Shown here: positions 6,921 through 13,100 of the stretch, one piece after another | Numbering within the stretch: the first letter of the stretch is position 1 | How the letters are laid out: each line of letters begins with the position of its first letter | Origin: a bacterium | GTDB taxonomy: Bacteria > Verrucomicrobiota > Verrucomicrobiae > Limisphaerales > J093 | Assembly: GCA_021839785.1 (NCBI GenBank) | Contig: JAKCAB010000499.1 | Location: 1 to 13,100 of the forward strand | Direction: 5' to 3' | DNA: 13,100 bases | Notes under the pieces: generated by a model | What the model was told of the DNA's origin: nothing | What the model saw: only the letters and a program-made list of their open reading frames with translations | Database searches by the model: none | Made by a program: the position numbers and the translations under genes

Positions 6921-7886
6921 ATGAAGCCGGTTTTCAGCGTTCCGAAGCCGCCCCGGCCGGCGGGCCGGGGCAAAGCGTTTACCTTGATCGAACTGCTGGT
7001 GGTCATCGCCATCATCGCCATCCTGGCGGCGCTGTTGTTGCCGGCGCTGGCCAACGCCAAAGAAAAGGCGCGGCGCCTCAAATGCCTGAGCAACCTGCGC
7101 CAGATCACGATCCCTTTCAAAATGGCCGTGGACGACGACTCCGGCCGGCTCGGCTACTATTGGCCTGCGGGGCCTCCCGCGGTCCCGTATCCATACTGGA
7201 ATGAAGGCTCCGCCGTGCGGGACTGGGGCATCAATCATTGGGGCAAGACCAACGAAGGCTGGATTTGTCCGACGGCCCCCGAGGTATTGCGGCGCCCAGG
7301 GACTACGCCGGCGCTGGCAGTGGGGCCGGGCCCCATCTACGCCGGCACGGTTCGCTCCGCCTGGCAAACCTTCGCTCCGGGTGGTGGGTGGTGGTGGTGG
7401 TGGGATAATCGGCCTTGGACCGGCCCGCCTCAACATCGGGCCGGCAGTTACGCCCAGAACAACTGGCTCGGCGGCTGGGGGTGGTGGGGGTGGCGGGGTG
7501 GTCCCGCGTGGGGCCCGGGCGGACCGAACTATCCGTTCGGGCATGAAGGCGAGATCGACTTCCCGTCGCAAACGCCGCTTTTCGCGGATGGCGTCACGTT
7601 CTGGTGGGCCTGGCCCCGCGCCACCGATCTGCCGGCGGCGAACCTTGAAACCGGCCAAAGCCAGGGTGGTGCCTACTATCCTGGCATGAACCTGCTGACC
7701 ATTCCCCGCCACGGGCCAGGCGCCGGTCGGGCCTCCACGAATCATCCGCCCAACGCGCCGCTGCCGGGGGCGATCAACGTCTCGTTTTACGATGGCCACG
7801 TGGAACTGGTCCGGCTGGAGCGGCTGTGGTCGTTGTCCTGGCACAAGAACTACAAGCCGCCGGTCAAACGGCCGGGTTTGCGATGA
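6921..7886 (+). CDS. Prepilin-like (type II secretion G-type) protein, exceptionally Trp/Gly-rich
   Basis: The 321-residue protein begins with a short basic leader ([19 protein letters not shown]) followed by [16 protein letters not shown] and AALLLPALA, the prepilin N-terminal cleavage/methylation motif. It would be cut before the Phe and inserted by the long hydrophobic helix. The residue before the cut is Ala rather than the usual Gly. After the helix come [16 protein letters not shown] and a large variable region, and near the end [21 protein letters not shown], a form of the DG-H tail found in the abundant PVC pseudopilin family. The middle is odd: five Trp in a row encoded by TGG repeats (7389-7403), then [16 protein letters not shown] count about 23 Trp in 321 residues. 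ATG at 6921 is chosen because it gives a normal short leader. Members of this family occur in many copies per genome and their role is unclear; assembly into a pseudopilus or surface display is inferred. Confidence 0.85.
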   Translation: MKPVFSVPKPPRPAGRGKAFTLIELLVVIAIIAILAALLLPALANAKEKARRLKCLSNLRQITIPFKMAVDDDSGRLGYYWPAGPPAVPYPYWNEGSAVRDWGINHWGKTNEGWICPTAPEVLRRPGTTPALAVGPGPIYAGTVRSAWQTFAPGGGWWWWWDNRPWTGPPQHRAGSYAQNNWLGGWGWWGWRGGPAWGPGGPNYPFGHEGEIDFPSQTPLFADGVTFWWAWPRATDLPAANLETGQSQGGAYYPGMNLLTIPRHGPGAGRASTNHPPNAPLPGAINVSFYDGHVELVRLERLWSLSWHKNYKPPVKRPGLR

Positions 7887-7923
7887 GTCGTGATTCCGAC
7901 GCACGCCCGCTGAAACCGGGATC

Positions 7924-7950
7924 ACCCGCCGCAGCGTAGCGGCGCAGGGT
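7924..7950 (+). terminator. Hairpin after the pseudopilin gene, possible terminator
   Basis: ACCCGCCGC (7924-7932) can pair with GCGGC (7939-7943) and GGGT (7947-7950) around an AGCGTA loop, with a three-base bulge. It starts 37 bp after the pseudopilin stop. There is no T-run, so the terminator reading is tentative. Confidence 0.3.
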
Positions 7951-8021
7951 CGCGGTTGCGGGTAGGGTGGTGGCGGGGAGGTGAGGGTGCGGCGCTTCGT
8001 TCGCCCGCATGGCACAAAAAA

Positions 8022-8037
8022 TGTCGCAATTGCGACA
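8022..8037. promoter_or_regulatory. Perfect 16-bp palindrome TGTCGCAATTGCGACA (TGT-N10-ACA type)
   Basis: The 16 bases equal their own reverse complement. TGT-N10-ACA is the known shape of upstream activator sites for NifA and resembles sites of other enhancer-binding proteins of the NtrC class. The next gene downstream (8175) encodes such a protein with a Fis-type DNA-binding end, so an operator for autoregulation is a reasonable inference. A TGGCAC box ends seven bases before it. Which protein binds is not known from sequence. Confidence 0.5.
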
Positions 8038-8174
8038 CAAAAGTGGCTGGTCCGCGCCACGCCATGCGCCGTTCACCCGCAGCTTTCCAGCGCGTCGGTA
8101 AAGATTGGCGGGCGAACCGTTACCGCAGATTTGCAGTTCATCTGGGACGCCGCCGGCGGTAAGCTGGGGGCGGT

Positions 8175-9551
8175 ATGGAGTCGAAGCCGACCCTGTTGAT
8201 CGTGGATGACGAGAAGCCGACGCGCGACGGATTGCGCGCCGCGCTCGAAGATCGTTTCGATGTTTACGTGGCCGAAGACGCCGCCACTGCCATGTCGTTG
8301 CTGGAAAAAGAGCATTTCGACGTGGTGCTCACCGACTTTCGCCTGCCGAAGGAAAACGGCATGGCGCTCATTGGCCGGATCAAGTCGCTGACCAAGCCAC
8401 CGGTCTGCATCCTGATGACCGCCTACGGCTCGGAGGAACTGGCGGTGGACGCCATGAAGCGTGGCGCGGACGACTACATCGCCAAAGGCCGGCTCCAGAT
8501 CGACGAACTGGAGATGCGCATTGCCCGCTCGCTGCGCACGCAGGCCCTCGAGGTCGAGAATGTGAACCTCCGGGAGCAACTCGACGAACGCTTCGGGCTG
8601 GAGCACATCGTCGGCCGCTCCCAGGCGATGGTCGAGGTCTTTGAGGTGGTGAAGCAGGTGGCGCCCACGCCGGCCACGGTGTTGATCCAAGGCGAGAGCG
8701 GCACGGGCAAGGAACTCATCGCCAAGGCGCTGCACCAGCTCAGCCCGCGCGCCCGCCAGCCTTTGGTGACCGTACATTGCGCCGCGCTGCCGTCCGCGTT
8801 GTTGGAGAGCGAGTTGTTCGGGCACGAAAAAGGCGCGTTCACGGGCGCGCACGAGCGACGGATCGGCCGTTTCGAGCAGGCCGACGGCGGGACGCTGTTC
8901 CTGGATGAGATCGGCGAAATCGACGCCAGCACGCAGGTCAAATTGCTGCGGGTGCTGGGCGAGCGCTCGTTCGAGCGGGTGGGGTCGAACAAGACGATTT
9001 CCGTGGACGTGCGCTTGATCGCGGCAACCAACAAAAACTTGGCGGAACAGGTGCGGGCGGGGCAGTTTCGCGAAGACCTGTTCTTCCGGCTGCGCGTGGT
9101 GGAGCTGTGGCTGCCGCCGTTGCGCGAGCGACCGGGCGACGTGCCTTTGCTGGCCCTGCACTTCCTGAAGGAAATCGCCACCGAATACGGCCGGAGCGTG
9201 ACCGACTTCACCCTCGATGCCATGCAGGCGTTGGTGAACTACTCGTGGCCGGCGAACGTGCGCGAGTTGCGGAACGCGGTGGAAGGCGCGGTGGCGCTCT
9301 GCAAGGGCGACAAGGTCACGCTGCGGGATCTGCCGCCGAACGTGCGCGGCCAGGGCGGCGGGCTGGCGTCGCCCGGCGCGCGGAGCGTGGTCGAGCAAGG
9401 CCAGTTGACCCTCCAGGAAGCGGAGAAACAGCTCATCATTCGCGCCTTGCAGGAAACCAAGGGCAACCGCACTCTCGCGGCGAAAAAAATCGGCATCAGC
9501 CGGCGCACCTTGCACCGCAAGCTGCACGAGTACCACCTTGAGGGGTTTTGA
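8175..9551 (+). CDS. NtrC-family sigma-54-dependent response regulator
   Basis: The 458-residue protein has the full receiver / AAA+ / Fis architecture. Receiver (about 5-120): acidic pair Asp11-Asp12, phospho-acceptor Asp54 (LTDFRLP), Thr82 and Lys104. The Lys is followed by Gly instead of the usual cis-Pro. A helical linker (about 110-140) leads to the sigma-54 interaction AAA+ domain: Walker A GESGTGKE (173-180), ESELFGHEKGAFTGA with the sigma-54-contacting GAFTGA loop (220-225), Walker B GGTLFLDEIGEI (Asp244-Glu245), and REDLFFRLRVVELWLPPLRERPGDV. The C-terminus (about 410-458) is a Fis-type helix-turn-helix, NRTLAAKKIGISRRTLHRKL. Such proteins hydrolyse ATP to open sigma-54 promoters after phosphorylation by a histidine kinase. 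No kinase gene is in the window, so it is an orphan here. ATG at 8175 follows a GGGGG tract. The downstream glycosyltransferase starts 62 bp later and may be co-transcribed. Confidence 0.95.
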   Translation: MESKPTLLIVDDEKPTRDGLRAALEDRFDVYVAEDAATAMSLLEKEHFDVVLTDFRLPKENGMALIGRIKSLTKPPVCILMTAYGSEELAVDAMKRGADDYIAKGRLQIDELEMRIARSLRTQALEVENVNLREQLDERFGLEHIVGRSQAMVEVFEVVKQVAPTPATVLIQGESGTGKELIAKALHQLSPRARQPLVTVHCAALPSALLESELFGHEKGAFTGAHERRIGRFEQADGGTLFLDEIGEIDASTQVKLLRVLGERSFERVGSNKTISVDVRLIAATNKNLAEQVRAGQFREDLFFRLRVVELWLPPLRERPGDVPLLALHFLKEIATEYGRSVTDFTLDAMQALVNYSWPANVRELRNAVEGAVALCKGDKVTLRDLPPNVRGQGGGLASPGARSVVEQGQLTLQEAEKQLIIRALQETKGNRTLAAKKIGISRRTLHRKLHEYHLEGF

Positions 9552-9613
9552 CCCCCGGTGGGCGCGGCGGCAGGACCGGGCACGGCGGCACGTTTTGAAG
9601 CCGTTCAGATGGC

Positions 9614-11434
9614 ATGCGTTTACCTCCCGCACAGGAAGTCATTCATTGGCTCGAAGTTGGCCAGGGTTCCCGCGCCCTGCGCAATCTGGTCGGCCTTTTG
9701 TTCCTCGTCGCCCTGACCTTCTGGTACGATTTCTACCAGTTCAGGAACTTCTCGACCGCGGAGGCGATGGAAGCCGCCCAGCTCGCGCGCAACCTGGCGC
9801 GGGGCGAGGGCTTCACCACGCAGGTGGTCCGACCGCTGGCCCTCCAGTTGGTGGAAGACACCGTGGGCGTCAACGCCCGCCTGTCCAAAAAGGCGCCGCC
9901 CGATCTGTTCAACCCGCCCGCCTATCCGGTGCTTCTGGCCGGCTGGATGAAGCTGATGCCCTTCGAGTACCGGATCGATCCCGACAAGTTTTTCTGGCAG
10001 TACCAGCCAGAGTTGCTGATCGCGGTGCTCAACCAAATCCTGTTCTTCTTCACGGCCTGGCTTTTGTACCGGCTCGCGAAACGCCTGATCAGCGGGGAAA
10101 TGGGCGTCTTGCTCGCGGTCTTGCTGTTGACCTCCGAGCTGCTGTGGCGCTTCAGCATGTCGGGTCTGTCCACGATGCTGCTGCTGGCGATCGTGACCGG
10201 GCTGCTGTGGGTGTTGGTGCTGCTCGAAGAGGGGGCGCGCACGGAGACGCGGCGGACGGGCTGGTTTGTGCGTTGGGGGGCGCTGGCGGGCCTGTTGCTG
10301 GGGCTGGCCGCGCTTACCCGCTACGCCACCCTCGCGTTGATCGCGCCGGTGACGCTCTACTACGCGTTCTTTTTGGGGCGCCGCGCCACGGTGGTTCTGG
10401 CGATGACCTGGCTGACCTGCGCCGCCGTGGTCACGCCGTGGCTGGTCCGCAATTACCAGCTCAGCGGCACGCTGTTCGGCACCCCCGGCTATGCGATTTA
10501 CGAACAAACGCTGCGTTTCCCCGGCACCCGCCTCGAACGCACCGCCAAGCCGGACCTGACGGTCGTCCAGAACTTCGACTTCATCCGCAAGGCCGGCGAG
10601 GGCTTTCGGATTCTCGCCTCCGACGACATCTTGCGCCTGGGCGGAAGCTGGATCGGTGCGTTCTGCCTGGTGGGCCTGCTGGGCCAGTATCGCAGCCCGG
10701 CCCTGAACCGCCTCCGAGTTTTTCTGTTGTTGAGTCTGGTCACCCTCGGCGTCACCCAGAGTCTTGGCCGGACGCACCTCAGCACCGATTCTCCGATCGT
10801 CAACACCGAGAACCTGCTGGTCCTGCTGACGCCGGGCGTATTTTTGGTGGGTGTGGCGTTTTATTCCTGGCTGCTGGAACGGCTGGACCTGCCGTTTCAC
10901 GAATTCCGGCACGTCGTCAGCACCGTCGTGGCCGTGGGGGCCGCCGCGCCGCTGCTGGCCGGCTTTCTGCCGCCGCGGACGGTGCCCATCGTCTATCCGC
11001 CGTATTACCCGCCGCATTTACAGGAAGCGTCGCAATATCTCGATCGCGACGAACTGCTGATGACCGACATGCCGTGGGCCACCGCCTGGTACGGCGACCG
11101 CCGGTCCGTCTGGATCCCGCTCGATTACGAGAAATCGTTCTTCGCGATCAATGACGACCAGCAGGTCGTTTCCGCCTTGCTGCTCAGCCCGCTGAGCACG
11201 GACGCCCAGTTCCGCCGCCAAATCCTGCAGGACCGCGATTACGAGTGGTCGCGCCTGGCGGTGGAAGTGCTGGTCCGCAACAACGCGCCGTCCGGCTTCC
11301 CGTTGACGAAGGCCTGGAAGCGCGGCGGGCCGGACTATCTCTTCCTGTGCGACCGCGAGCGCTGGAACGAGCCGCGCCGGGACGAGGAAGACGCCGCCCC
11401 GGCGGAGCCGACCGCCAAGGAATCCAGCCAGTGA
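9614..11434 (+). CDS. GT-C-type integral membrane glycosyltransferase (ArnT/PMT-like)
   Basis: The 606-residue protein has about nine to eleven hydrophobic segments. The first is near residues 24-40, others include LLIAVLNQILFFFTAWLLYRL, a pair across GEMGVLLAVLLL...MLLLAIVTGLLWVLVLL, ALAGLLLGLAALTRYATLAL and LLVLLTPGVFLVGVAFYSWL. A soluble C-terminal part follows from about 460. The loop after the first helix (FSTAEAMEAAQLARNLARGEGF) matches the GT-C pattern of an acidic residue followed by AR-LA-G-GF; FNPPAYPVLLAGWMKLM is the next conserved piece. GT-C enzymes use polyprenyl-phosphate sugars on the outer face of the inner membrane. The acceptor, such as lipid, protein or polymer, cannot be told. 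The acidic residue is Glu, in a weaker context than the classical Asp-Glu motif. The tail is Glu/Ala-rich and disordered. ATG at 9614 gives a short cytoplasmic start. Confidence 0.75.
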   Translation: MRLPPAQEVIHWLEVGQGSRALRNLVGLLFLVALTFWYDFYQFRNFSTAEAMEAAQLARNLARGEGFTTQVVRPLALQLVEDTVGVNARLSKKAPPDLFNPPAYPVLLAGWMKLMPFEYRIDPDKFFWQYQPELLIAVLNQILFFFTAWLLYRLAKRLISGEMGVLLAVLLLTSELLWRFSMSGLSTMLLLAIVTGLLWVLVLLEEGARTETRRTGWFVRWGALAGLLLGLAALTRYATLALIAPVTLYYAFFLGRRATVVLAMTWLTCAAVVTPWLVRNYQLSGTLFGTPGYAIYEQTLRFPGTRLERTAKPDLTVVQNFDFIRKAGEGFRILASDDILRLGGSWIGAFCLVGLLGQYRSPALNRLRVFLLLSLVTLGVTQSLGRTHLSTDSPIVNTENLLVLLTPGVFLVGVAFYSWLLERLDLPFHEFRHVVSTVVAVGAAAPLLAGFLPPRTVPIVYPPYYPPHLQEASQYLDRDELLMTDMPWATAWYGDRRSVWIPLDYEKSFFAINDDQQVVSALLLSPLSTDAQFRRQILQDRDYEWSRLAVEVLVRNNAPSGFPLTKAWKRGGPDYLFLCDRERWNEPRRDEEDAAPAEPTAKESSQ

Positions 11435-11469
11435 TCCGCTTGCCAGCCGGAGCGGGGTCGGGCTTACTT

Positions 11470-11485
11470 GCCGGGCTTGCCCGGC
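11470..11485. repeat. Perfect inverted repeat between the glycosyltransferase and carB
   Basis: GCCGGGC (11470-11476) and GCCCGGC (11479-11485) are exact inverted repeats separated by TT. The hairpin begins 36 bp after the glycosyltransferase stop and ends 25 bp before the carB ATG. There is no T-run on either side. It could be a weak terminator or a structure in the carB leader. Confidence 0.4.
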
Positions 11486-11509
11486 TGGGGCAGCCGCCTT
11501 GCGTCGCCG

Positions 11510-13100
11510 ATGAATCCTGATCTGCTCGCCAAAGCCAAGTCGCTCGGTTTTTCCGACCGGCAAATCGCCCATTTGACCGGCCAGTCCGAAGCGGCCATCC
11601 GGGCGTTGCGCAAGCAACTGGGCCTGGTGCCCAGCTATCGGCTCGTGGACACGTGCGCGGCCGAATTCGAAGCCTACACGCCTTACTATTACTCGACTTA
11701 CGACCGCGGCGACGACGAGGTGAAGCCGTCGGACCGGAAGAAGGTGATGATCCTGGGCGGGGGGCCGAACCGCATTGGTCAGGGTATCGAGTTCGACTAT
11801 TGCTGCGTGCACGCGGCCTTCGCCCTCAAGGAGGAAGGTTTCGAGACCCTCATGGTGAACTCGAATCCGGAGACGGTTTCGACCGACTACGACACCAGCG
11901 ACCGCCTGTATTTCGAACCGCTCACGCTCGAGGACGTGCTGAACATTTACGAGCGCGAGCGCTGCTGGGGCGCCATCGCCCAGTTCGGCGGCCAGACGCC
12001 GTTGAACCTCGCGCTGGGCCTCCAGGCCAACGGCGTGAACGTGCTGGGGACCACGCCGCAGAGCATCGAAATCGCCGAGGACCGCGAGTTGTTCGCGGCC
12101 ATGCTGCGCAAGCTCGACATTCCCCAGCCGGCCAACGGCATTGCCACCAATGAACACGAGGCGCTCGCGGTGGCGAAGCGGCTCGGCTATCCGGTGCTGG
12201 TGCGCCCGTCGTTTGTGCTGGGCGGCCGGGCGATGCAGATCGTTTTTTCCGACGCCGAACTCCAGCACTACATGCGCTTCGCGGTCGAGGTTTCCCGCAA
12301 ACGGCCCGTGTTGGTGGACAAGTTCCTGGAGGACGCCACCGAGGTGGACGTAGATTGTATCGCCGACGTGGGCCTGACCGCGGAACCCGGCGCCGACCAC
12401 GTCGTCATCGGCGGCATCCTGGAACATGTCGAATTCGCCGGCGTCCATTCCGGCGACGCCGCGATGGTGCTCCCGGCGCATACTCTGTCCTACAACGTCA
12501 TTCGCACCATCCGGGAATACACGCACGCGATGGCCCGCGAACTGCGGGTCGTGGGGCTGATGAACGTCCAGTACGCCGTCAAAGGCGAGACCGTGTACGT
12601 GCTGGAGGTCAACCCCCGCGCCTCGCGGACCGTGCCGTTCGTGAGCAAGGCCATCGGCGTACCGCTGGCGAAACTTGCCGCCAAGGTCATGTGTGGCCGC
12701 CGCCTGGCCGAACTCGGTTTCACCCAGGAAATCTGGCCGGATTATTGGGCGGTGAAGGAATCCGTCTTTCCGTTCAACCGTTTCCACGGCCAGGACATCA
12801 TCCTCTCGCCCGAAATGCGCTCCACCGGCGAGGTGATGGGTTTGGACGCCGACCTGGGGGTGGCTTACGCCAAGTCGCAACTGGCCGCCGGCAGTCCGCC
12901 GCCGCCGGGCGGCAAGGTGTTCATCAGCGTCAGCGATGCGCACAAGCCGCAAGTGGCCGAACTGGCGCGGCTCTTCGTGCAACTGGGCTTCGAATTGGTT
13001 TCAACTGGCGGCACTGCAAAGGTCCTCGAAGAGGCGGGCCTCAAGGTGCAGCGCATCTTCAAACTCCAGGAAGGCCGGCCCAACGCCCCCGACCTCCTCA
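11510..13100 (+). CDS. carB: Carbamoyl-phosphate synthase large chain, C-terminal half only (split CarB), 3' partial
   Basis: The frame is open from ATG 11510 to the window end (530 residues). The sequence is unmistakably the second half of CarB. Residues 1-50 match the end of the oligomerisation domain ([14 protein letters not shown], then [21 protein letters not shown]). The second synthetase unit follows: [40 protein letters not shown], an ATP-grasp with [14 protein letters not shown] (about 229-242), and [20 protein letters not shown] with Glu366 and Asn368 as metal ligands. From about residue 467 the MGS-like allosteric domain begins. This half phosphorylates carbamate to carbamoyl phosphate for arginine and pyrimidine synthesis. 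The first half (carboxyphosphate synthesis) is absent: upstream of the ATG there is only 75 bp to the glycosyltransferase stop, with no CarB-like sequence in any frame. The ATG aligns with the middle of intact CarB, near E. coli residue 455-460 from memory. No Shine-Dalgarno is evident. Confidence 0.93.
   Translation, partial: MNPDLLAKAKSLGFSDRQIAHLTGQSEAAIRALRKQLGLVPSYRLVDTCAAEFEAYTPYYYSTYDRGDDEVKPSDRKKVMILGGGPNRIGQGIEFDYCCVHAAFALKEEGFETLMVNSNPETVSTDYDTSDRLYFEPLTLEDVLNIYERERCWGAIAQFGGQTPLNLALGLQANGVNVLGTTPQSIEIAEDRELFAAMLRKLDIPQPANGIATNEHEALAVAKRLGYPVLVRPSFVLGGRAMQIVFSDAELQHYMRFAVEVSRKRPVLVDKFLEDATEVDVDCIADVGLTAEPGADHVVIGGILEHVEFAGVHSGDAAMVLPAHTLSYNVIRTIREYTHAMARELRVVGLMNVQYAVKGETVYVLEVNPRASRTVPFVSKAIGVPLAKLAAKVMCGRRLAELGFTQEIWPDYWAVKESVFPFNRFHGQDIILSPEMRSTGEVMGLDADLGVAYAKSQLAAGSPPPPGGKVFISVSDAHKPQVAELARLFVQLGFELVSTGGTAKVLEEAGLKVQRIFKLQEGRPNAPDLL

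Larger units (their letters stand above)
7887..8174. promoter_or_regulatory. 288-bp regulatory gap upstream of the sigma-54 activator
   Basis: No gene is seen. In order the gap holds a hairpin (7924-7950), a G-rich tract that fits a quadruplex motif (7960-7987), a TGGCAC box followed by an A-run (8010-8020), a perfect 16-bp palindrome (8022-8037), and a second weak GG-N10-GC pair (8049-8062). The response regulator starts at 8175. GGGGG at 8166-8170 lies four bases before its ATG and may assist ribosome binding. Confidence 0.5.

Noticed and set aside
8049..8062. Second sigma-54-like GG-N10-GC pair
   Set aside because: Only the GG and GC positions and one neighbour fit the consensus; such pairs are common by chance in GC-rich DNA.
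8073..9632. 519-codon minus-strand open frame
   Set aside because: Shadow of the sigma-54 activator; composition is typical of antisense GC-rich DNA.
9620..11017. 465-codon minus-strand open frame rich in Gln and Arg
   Set aside because: Antisense of the membrane glycosyltransferase; the Gln runs are reverse complements of Leu codons.
11435..11509. Frameshifted remainder of the CarB N-terminal half
   Set aside because: Reading back from the ATG in its own frame gives no CarB-like residues, and the glycosyltransferase frame ends cleanly at 11434, so a simple frameshift does not explain the missing half.
11018..12982. 654-codon minus-strand open frame
   Set aside because: It is the antisense of carB, whose plus-strand translation shows unbroken CarB motifs. 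The minus frame is His/Arg/Gly-rich with no recognisable domain.

Overview
The window is about 13 kb of gene-dense, GC-rich bacterial chromosome. It most resembles the PVC superphylum, probably Verrucomicrobiota of the Pedosphaera/Limisphaera type. This is an inference from gene families: a prepilin-like protein with the [22 protein letters not shown] segment and a C-terminal DG-H motif, a GWNEW-type putative glycosidase with a CBM9-like tail, and an SGNH-fold protein with the C-terminal helix typical of PVC proteins. Few starts have a convincing Shine-Dalgarno sequence. I see no rRNA, tRNA, CRISPR array, transposase, integrase or phage gene.

Layout. (1) 1-1887, +: 3' part of a putative secreted glycoside hydrolase. 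(2) 1945-3704, +: rsmI (16S rRNA methyltransferase), a 95-residue two-helix membrane protein, and a membrane-anchored SLT-type lytic transglycosylase. (3) 3782-5069, -: panB, then a 124-residue secreted protein ending in what looks like the beginning of a TonB-receptor plug with no barrel. This group converges on the transglycosylase across a strong hairpin (3720-3749). (4) 5196-6629, +: an SGNH-fold protein, divergent from panB, in which three catalytic positions appear to be lost. (5) 6921-7886, +: an extremely tryptophan-rich prepilin-like protein behind a 291-bp non-coding stretch rich in inverted repeats. (6) 8175-9551, +: an orphan NtrC-family sigma-54 activator. Its 288-bp upstream region holds a G-quadruplex motif, a perfect 16-bp palindrome of the TGT-N10-ACA type and a partial sigma-54 box. 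(7) 9614-11434, +: a GT-C-type integral membrane glycosyltransferase. (8) 11510-13100, +: a carB gene that begins in the middle of normal CarB, so it encodes only the carbamate-phosphorylating half plus the allosteric domain. It runs off the window end.

How the genes fit together. Housekeeping functions (RsmI, PanB, CarB) are interleaved with envelope and secretion functions (glycosidase, transglycosylase, secreted plug-like protein, SGNH protein, pseudopilin, GT-C enzyme). No single pathway unites them and I do not see one complete new defence or biosynthetic system. The most unusual items are the orphan plug-like protein, the split carB, the SGNH protein with degenerate catalytic blocks, the Trp-rich pseudopilin and the palindrome upstream of the sigma-54 activator. 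All family assignments come from reading motifs; no database search was run.
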